Assembly (NCBI GenBank): GCA_025331125.1
Contig: JAOALB010000106.1
Coordinates: 62,001-126,000, forward strand
DNA: 64,000 nt
Source: Mycogone perniciosa
Taxonomy: Eukaryota > Ascomycota > Sordariomycetes > Hypocreales > Hypocreaceae
Direction: 5' to 3'
Numbering within the stretch: position 1 is the first letter of the stretch; the number at the start of each line of letters is the position of its first letter. Position numbers and translations under genes: made by a program. The notes under the pieces are model-generated. The model was not told the origin of the DNA and did not search any database. It saw only the letters and a list, made by a program, of their open reading frames with translations. This document shows positions 59,422-64,000 of this stretch, in pieces.

Positions 59422-60465
59422 ATGGCTCCCCAAACGACGCTCAAGCTGACGAACCGCTGTATGTATTTACTGGAGCTTCACGATGCTATATCCATAACTA
59501 ACGAGCCACCTTTACAGCCCCGAAGCAGCCCATTAAGAAGCTTCCCCCCTCCATCGACCTGCCTGGCGATGCTACCATTGAGGATGTCAAGAAGCTCGTT
59601 GCGAAGCAATCCGGCATCAGCGACTTTAACAGAATCGGTCTCTTCGACCCGGCTACCAAGAAGACGCTCAAGAACCGCCATGGTCTAATCACCGACGAAA
59701 CAGCCGTTGTCGAAGCCGGTGAAGTCCTCGTCAAGGACCTCGGTACGTTTCAAACCCCCCTCTCTCGTCCTTCTGGCATTCGCTAACCAACCGCCATCAG
59801 GCCTGCAAATCGCCTGGAGAACCGTCTTCCTCGTTGAATACTTCGGCCCCATCCTCGTCCATGGCGCCGCCATCGCCGCCCGCCCATACCTCTACAAAGG
59901 CGGCGACGCATCCATGTCCCCCTCCCAATGGCTCAGCTTCGGCATGATCGTGGCGCACTTCGTCAAGCGCGAGCTCGAGACGCTCTTCGTGCACAAGTTC
60001 TCCGCCAATACCATGCCCGCCAGGAATATCTTCAAGAACAGCTTCTTCTACTGGGCCTTCTCCGGGCTGCTGTGCGCGTACTCCATCTACAGCCCCTGGT
60101 CGCTGGCTGCCCGCGCGGATCAGCCCCTTGTTGATGCCGTCGGCACTGCGCTGTACCTGTTTGGAGAGATTAGCAATGCTTTGGTGCACTTGCACCTCTC
60201 GAGCCTGCGGTCGAATGGTGGTACCGAGCGCAAGATTCCCCAGGGCTACGGCTTCTCTCTTGTTACGTGCCCCAACTACATGTTCGAGGTGCTGTCGTGG
60301 GTTGGCATCATCACTGCTAGCCGTGACTGGTCAGTGGTGTTGTTCATTACTCTGGGTGTTGGTCAGATGTATGTCTGGGCCAAGGGCAAGGAGCGTGCGT
60401 ATCGTCAGGAGTTCGGCGACAAGTACAAGAAGAAGCGCTTTGTCATGCTTCCTGGACTGCTGTAA
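59422..60465 (+). CDS. TSC13: very-long-chain enoyl-CoA reductase (Tsc13)
   Basis: Exons 59422-59458, 59518-59742 and 59801-60465 encode 308 aa; both introns are phase 1. The N-terminus is a ubiquitin-like fold (IEDVKKLVAKQSG, FDPATKKTLKN), as in mammalian TECR. The rest is a multi-pass membrane steroid 5-alpha-reductase-type domain, with HFVKRELETLFVHKFS, IPQGYGFSLVTCPNYMFEVLSW and a C-terminal basic end (YRQEFGDKYKKKRF). It performs the last reduction of the ER fatty-acid elongation cycle, needed for very-long-chain fatty acids and sphingolipids. Confidence 0.95.
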
Positions 60466-60699
60466 ACACCAGGCCGCGATGTCTCTTCGGCAAACCAAAA
60501 AGGGGTGGGCGGGCATTTCATCAAAGGAATACACACGTCTTGGGAGGAGGATGGCTTAGACCATGTACCTAAACAAACAAATAATCCAAACATCAGACAA
60601 CCTATCCCCATCGGTACGCCGTGAACTATTCATCTTCCGTATCGTCGTTACAAGTTCATGAATCGTCAGCCGTAACCCATACCTTTTTTTGTTTCAAGT

Positions 60700-61461
60700 T
60701 CAAGAGGCCGTCGATGCCGTCTCTGAGCCCTTTGCGTCCGTCAAGCTCCGACTCGCATCTGACCACGTACTTGGAACCGCATCACCATCCAGCATCATAT
60801 CCACATCCACAACCTCCCTCCCCTTTCCTTTACCCTCTCCGTCTTTGCTCCCATCATCCTCACCCCCTTCCTCTCCCATCCCCTCCTCCTCCTCATCACC
60901 CCTATACTCACACTCGCTACAACTACAACTACACGTCCCCCCCTCATCCTCGTCATCCGTCCCGCCATTCGCCAACCTCACTGTCTCCTCCAGCACCAAA
61001 AACCCCCTCTCCAAAACCTCCGCCCAATTCTGCACATTGCCCAGCTCCTTGACCTTGCGCGCCGCCCGATCCGCCTCCTTGGCCAGCCTCTCCCTCTCCC
61101 CCCGCAGCCCCTCCGTCGCGCGCACCACGTCCCTCTCCTGCTTCTCCAGCGCCGCGGCGTTGCCGTGCAGGATCGATGCGCGCGTCTGTAGCTCTGAGTC
61201 GAGCATGTTGCCGATTGAGGCGACCACTGCGGCGCGCGCTTCGGCGATGTGGCGCTGCGTCTCGGGAGAAGGGAGCGTGGGCTGGAGAGCGCCCGCGGAG
61301 GAGGAGGCAGCAGCGGGCGTGGAGAGGGATGTTGTAGGAGGAGAAGTGGCGTGGGTGAGGCGTCGAGGGGATGTTGAGGAACCAGTAGTGGTGGTAGAAG
61401 TAGTGGTGGTTGTTGTAGGTTTCCTTCGAGGACCTGTGGATGACGATGTTGCGGTAGACAT
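60700..61461 (-). CDS. GCN5L1/BLOC1S1-like protein
   Basis: Single exon, 253 aa. A Ser/Thr/Pro-rich N-terminus (residues 1-75, with TTTTTTSTTTT) precedes a coiled coil of about 95 residues (HIAEARAAVVASIGNMLDSEL to NWAEVLERGFLVLEETVRL), which matches the GCN5-like 1 / BLOC-1 subunit 1 family. An acidic tail with a cysteine cluster (CSCSCSEC) follows. BLOC-1 proteins act in endosomal sorting. The tail beyond the coiled coil is unusual in length; the CxCxCxxC run could bind metal, which is speculation. The gene is convergent with TSC13 (234 bp apart). Confidence 0.78.
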   Translation of the reverse strand: MSTATSSSTGPRRKPTTTTTTSTTTTGSSTSPRRLTHATSPPTTSLSTPAAASSSAGALQPTLPSPETQRHIAEARAAVVASIGNMLDSELQTRASILHGNAAALEKQERDVVRATEGLRGERERLAKEADRAARKVKELGNVQNWAEVLERGFLVLEETVRLANGGTDDEDEGGTCSCSCSECEYRGDEEEEGMGEEGGEDDGSKDGEGKGKGREVVDVDMMLDGDAVPSTWSDASRSLTDAKGSETASTAS

Positions 61462-62276
61462 GACGATTGCAGCTTACATGTATTCTCTTTTTTTCTTGAG
61501 GGCTCATTCGTCAATTGTGATAGTGCAAGGATGAAATAGGGATGTGATTCTTGGCTGCCTCGAGTGTTAAAAGGGAAAAGAGTGTATGGCTGCTGTGGTT
61601 GGCCTCATGGCTTGACATGCATCTGCAAGAGGTGGTGTGGGGTGCATATAGCTGCATGTGAACAAACGACCTATCACTCGCTGATCTGCTAGTCTGTTAT
61701 ATACGGGTAGTAATAGTGGTAGTAGATAGAGCAAAACCCACACTGCATTCTCCGATAATATATATGTTCATATTCTAAGCCCTATCGGTTTCTACTTGCC
61801 AGTCGTTCATATACCATTACATCGCCCTGCAACGCTAGCATACATCTACTATTTTGCTGTCCATGATGCCAAACCCGTAGTGAAGCGATCCTCTCCTCCG
61901 CCGCCATCTCAGGACAAACATCATGTCCCTCATCACGTATAATCAAACATAAAATCCCTGCGCCAACAACCAGAACAGATGGTCAGTCTCTTGTCGATCT
62001 GTACTTGAGCACAACGCATCTTTTTCTTTCCTTCCCTGAAATCTTTCCCTTCAATGCCGTCGTGGCTGCAATAATAACAAAGACCATAACTCCAAGGCTA
62101 TGCGAGAAAACGGAACGAACGTGACAGTGTCCATGGCACACCCAACATTTTGTTCAAAAACAGCGAGCATCCGTGAAATCCATTCGAGTACATGCTATGC
62201 AAGAAGCCATTCGCCAGCTTACACTTCTTTGGCGAAATCCAAGTGAAAAATAAACACCTCATAGGCGGAGAGCGCA
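61462..62276. other. intergenic region
   Basis: About 0.8 kb with the BLOC1S1-like promoter and SOG2 3'UTR sequence. No gene, RNA or repeat was recognised. Confidence 0.6.
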
Positions 62277-64000
62277 TTAAAGAGCTACTTTCCCGCCATT
62301 GAGGCGAAATGGTGCAGGACCTAGCTGAACGCTAGGACTGAAAGTCGAAGACGGCGTTGCAACGCCGTCTGAAGACATGGATGAAATAGAGGATAAAGAG
62401 TTAAACCCAGAATGACCTCTGGTCATGGTTCCAGCGCGAGACATGGAAATACCTGGATTCGCCATGAGCGTCTCCGCACGATCAAAAACATTGCCGTGGA
62501 ATACCGCCGCAAAAGACCCAGTCTGCGGCGTGGCAACTGTAGCCTGCATCGCAGGTCCTAGAGCTGCACTCTGTGGCGTTATTGGCACTTGGGTCGGCGA
62601 GAGAACATTTTGTCCATAAGAGCCCGGCGAGGCTCCCCCTGACCCGGATGGTCGAAATAGGTGGTGCCATGGAGACTGCAAGATCGTATTGTGTGTCTCC
62701 TTCATACTTTGATGAATCGGCCTCAATCGAACCCTAGTGTCTGGAGGCAGCGGAATTGTGTTGATCTCAGCCTTGATCTTATGAGCCAGTCTGGTCCAAG
62801 AAGCGATGAAATTGCTACAAAGATTCCAAAAGGGTGTCTGGGATCTGATACCAGGATCCTTCAACTTGATAAGAGATAAGCGGTTCAAGACCTCTGTCTG
62901 CTGGATGGTATCGTTGCACAAGGCAATGAGACCTCTCCAGTCCCGTAGCAGAGCGACTGGAGCACGCTGCTGCGTCGCGTTTTTCATCCCGCCCGTTAGT
63001 TGAGCGCTGAAGTTGGGCAAAATGCGCCAGACAACATCTGTTGACTGTTGCAGAGACAAGTATATCCTGTCAAACTGGGCATCTTCATCAGAGAAATCGG
63101 AGTTGATATCACGGTTGACGGGCTGTGGAAGCGACTCATTGGTACGAGGCAGTGATGTGAGTCTGGCAGTGCGACCAGAGCCATTCGGGTAAGGAACAGC
63201 TATGTCAGTTGCCACCCTCAAGTTGCTTGGGTTATGCAAAATGGTACCGTTGCGACTTTGTGAGCTGACAGGTTTGTGACCTGCGGAGGCTGCACTTGAC
63301 GCTTCTCGGAAGTATGGCTTGATAGTGTCATTATTATCCGACGCGTCATGGCTAATGGGTCGAGGCTTCTTGTTTTCGGAGGAAACAGATGAAAGGGTAA
63401 CACGAAGCTCCATGATACTGTTATAAATCAACATCAGGAGAGTCCGAATATATCGGGCGTCCCCATTGTTAACAAACGTATCGATGTTGTCGGCCAAGAG
63501 AGTGCAGACGTGTCCGTACGCGCCTACTAGTGTTTGGCAAGCCCGATGAACATTCGCGTTGTCTCTAGACGGCTGCTCGCTGCCCTCAGCCAGTGCCATG
63601 TCATGCTTTTGGATTTCCTGTTCTAGTTCTTCGACATGTGAGTTAGTGTTGTAGAACACGATTTCAAGACTGGATCTTTTCGCGGCTCCGTCGTTCGTCA
63701 GCGTCATAAGCATTTGAATCATAGGGTGAATCTGAAACACAGAGTAGAGAATGCCTTTGGCAGCTTCAATGACGGGGTCAAAAAACTTCGACTCCCGCCG
63801 GCGCTCGGGGAGGACTGAGAGTCGCCGCACGTAGACTGGTCGTTGTAATGAGGATTCAGTAGTGGGTGTCGCAGGACTCTTGGCAGTGACCGGGGTGCCT
63901 TGCATGGCAGAACCGTGACTCAATCCCCGGTAGTGGCTGAAACGGTTATTCGCCTCAATCTCATCCAAAGTGCCTAGGTCGGATGTGGTCTTCTTTGCTA
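62277..64000 (-). CDS. SOG2: RAM-pathway protein Sog2 (C-terminal part, truncated by window edge)
   Basis: The frame is open from the right edge to a stop at 62277, about 574 aa, with no start codon in the window. The characteristic RAM-signalling segment is present (VYVRRLSVLPERRRESKFFDPVIEAAKGILYSVFQIHP, split here only by length limits of quoting), followed by LVGAYGHVCTLLADN and a late SFIASWTRLAHKIKAE-like region. In yeast Sog2 is the leucine-rich-repeat component of the Cbk1/RAM network controlling polarity and cell separation. The LRR part would lie beyond 64000. No intron is needed in the visible part. The C-terminus is Ser-rich and disordered. Confidence 0.85.
   Translation of the reverse strand, partial: AKKTTSDLGTLDEIEANNRFSHYRGLSHGSAMQGTPVTAKSPATPTTESSLQRPVYVRRLSVLPERRRESKFFDPVIEAAKGILYSVFQIHPMIQMLMTLTNDGAAKRSSLEIVFYNTNSHVEELEQEIQKHDMALAEGSEQPSRDNANVHRACQTLVGAYGHVCTLLADNIDTFVNNGDARYIRTLLMLIYNSIMELRVTLSSVSSENKKPRPISHDASDNNDTIKPYFREASSAASAGHKPVSSQSRNGTILHNPSNLRVATDIAVPYPNGSGRTARLTSLPRTNESLPQPVNRDINSDFSDEDAQFDRIYLSLQQSTDVVWRILPNFSAQLTGGMKNATQQRAPVALLRDWRGLIALCNDTIQQTEVLNRLSLIKLKDPGIRSQTPFWNLCSNFIASWTRLAHKIKAEINTIPLPPDTRVRLRPIHQSMKETHNTILQSPWHHLFRPSGSGGASPGSYGQNVLSPTQVPITPQSAALGPAMQATVATPQTGSFAAVFHGNVFDRAETLMANPGISMSRAGTMTRGHSGFNSLSSISSMSSDGVATPSSTFSPSVQLGPAPFRLNGGKVAL

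Noticed and set aside
1..64000. CRISPR arrays, rRNA, plasmid or viral modules
   Set aside because: No regularly spaced direct repeats, rRNA-like conserved stretches or viral gene signatures were found; the window is ordinary fungal nuclear DNA.

Overview
The window is nuclear DNA of a filamentous ascomycete (Pezizomycotina). Genes are spaced at roughly one per 3 kb on both strands and carry short GT-AG introns, mostly 48-115 nt. The gene set is fungal: PBP1, a chitin-type AA11 LPMO with an X278 module, TSC13 and SOG2. Gene content and style look Sordariomycete-like, perhaps Hypocreales; that placement is inference only. Exons were assembled by hand from splice signals, reading phase and remembered family conservation.

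Layout, left to right. 0.4-10.6 kb: the ataxin-2 homologue PBP1 (5' part unresolved), a secreted AA11 LPMO, and a WW-domain protein with a prion-like tail. 11-24 kb: a PGA1-like GPI-mannosylation subunit (-), alpha-tubulin, V-ATPase subunit B, a secreted aldose 1-epimerase, a trypsin-like domain protein (-) and DPH1. 24-39.5 kb: CTF8 (-) divergent from RPS6, then the giant HECT ubiquitin ligase TOM1 (-, nine exons, about 4026 aa). 39.5-42.8 kb: a 3.3-kb gene-free stretch rich in a TACTCCGTA motif. 42.8-50.3 kb: a TBC RabGAP, RPS8 (-) with a 5'UTR intron, and an unknown proline-rich protein (-). 50.3-59.4 kb: an accessory-looking island with a Rieske protein, a STAND-like protein (-) and, head-to-head with it, an AAA+ ATPase gene that appears broken in four places. 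59.4-64 kb: TSC13, a BLOC1S1/GCN5L1-like protein (-) and the C-terminal part of SOG2 (-), which runs off the right edge.

Most genes are unlinked housekeeping functions: translation, cytoskeleton, vacuolar acidification, ubiquitination, diphthamide, sphingolipid elongation and polarity signalling. The most distinctive signals are the decayed AAA+ gene beside the STAND-like gene, the purely intergenic TACTCCGTA family (13 exact copies against about 0.5 expected by chance), and several introns whose retention would give defined alternative proteins (PBP1, AA11 LPMO, TOM1). I saw no tRNA, rRNA, CRISPR array or intact transposon.
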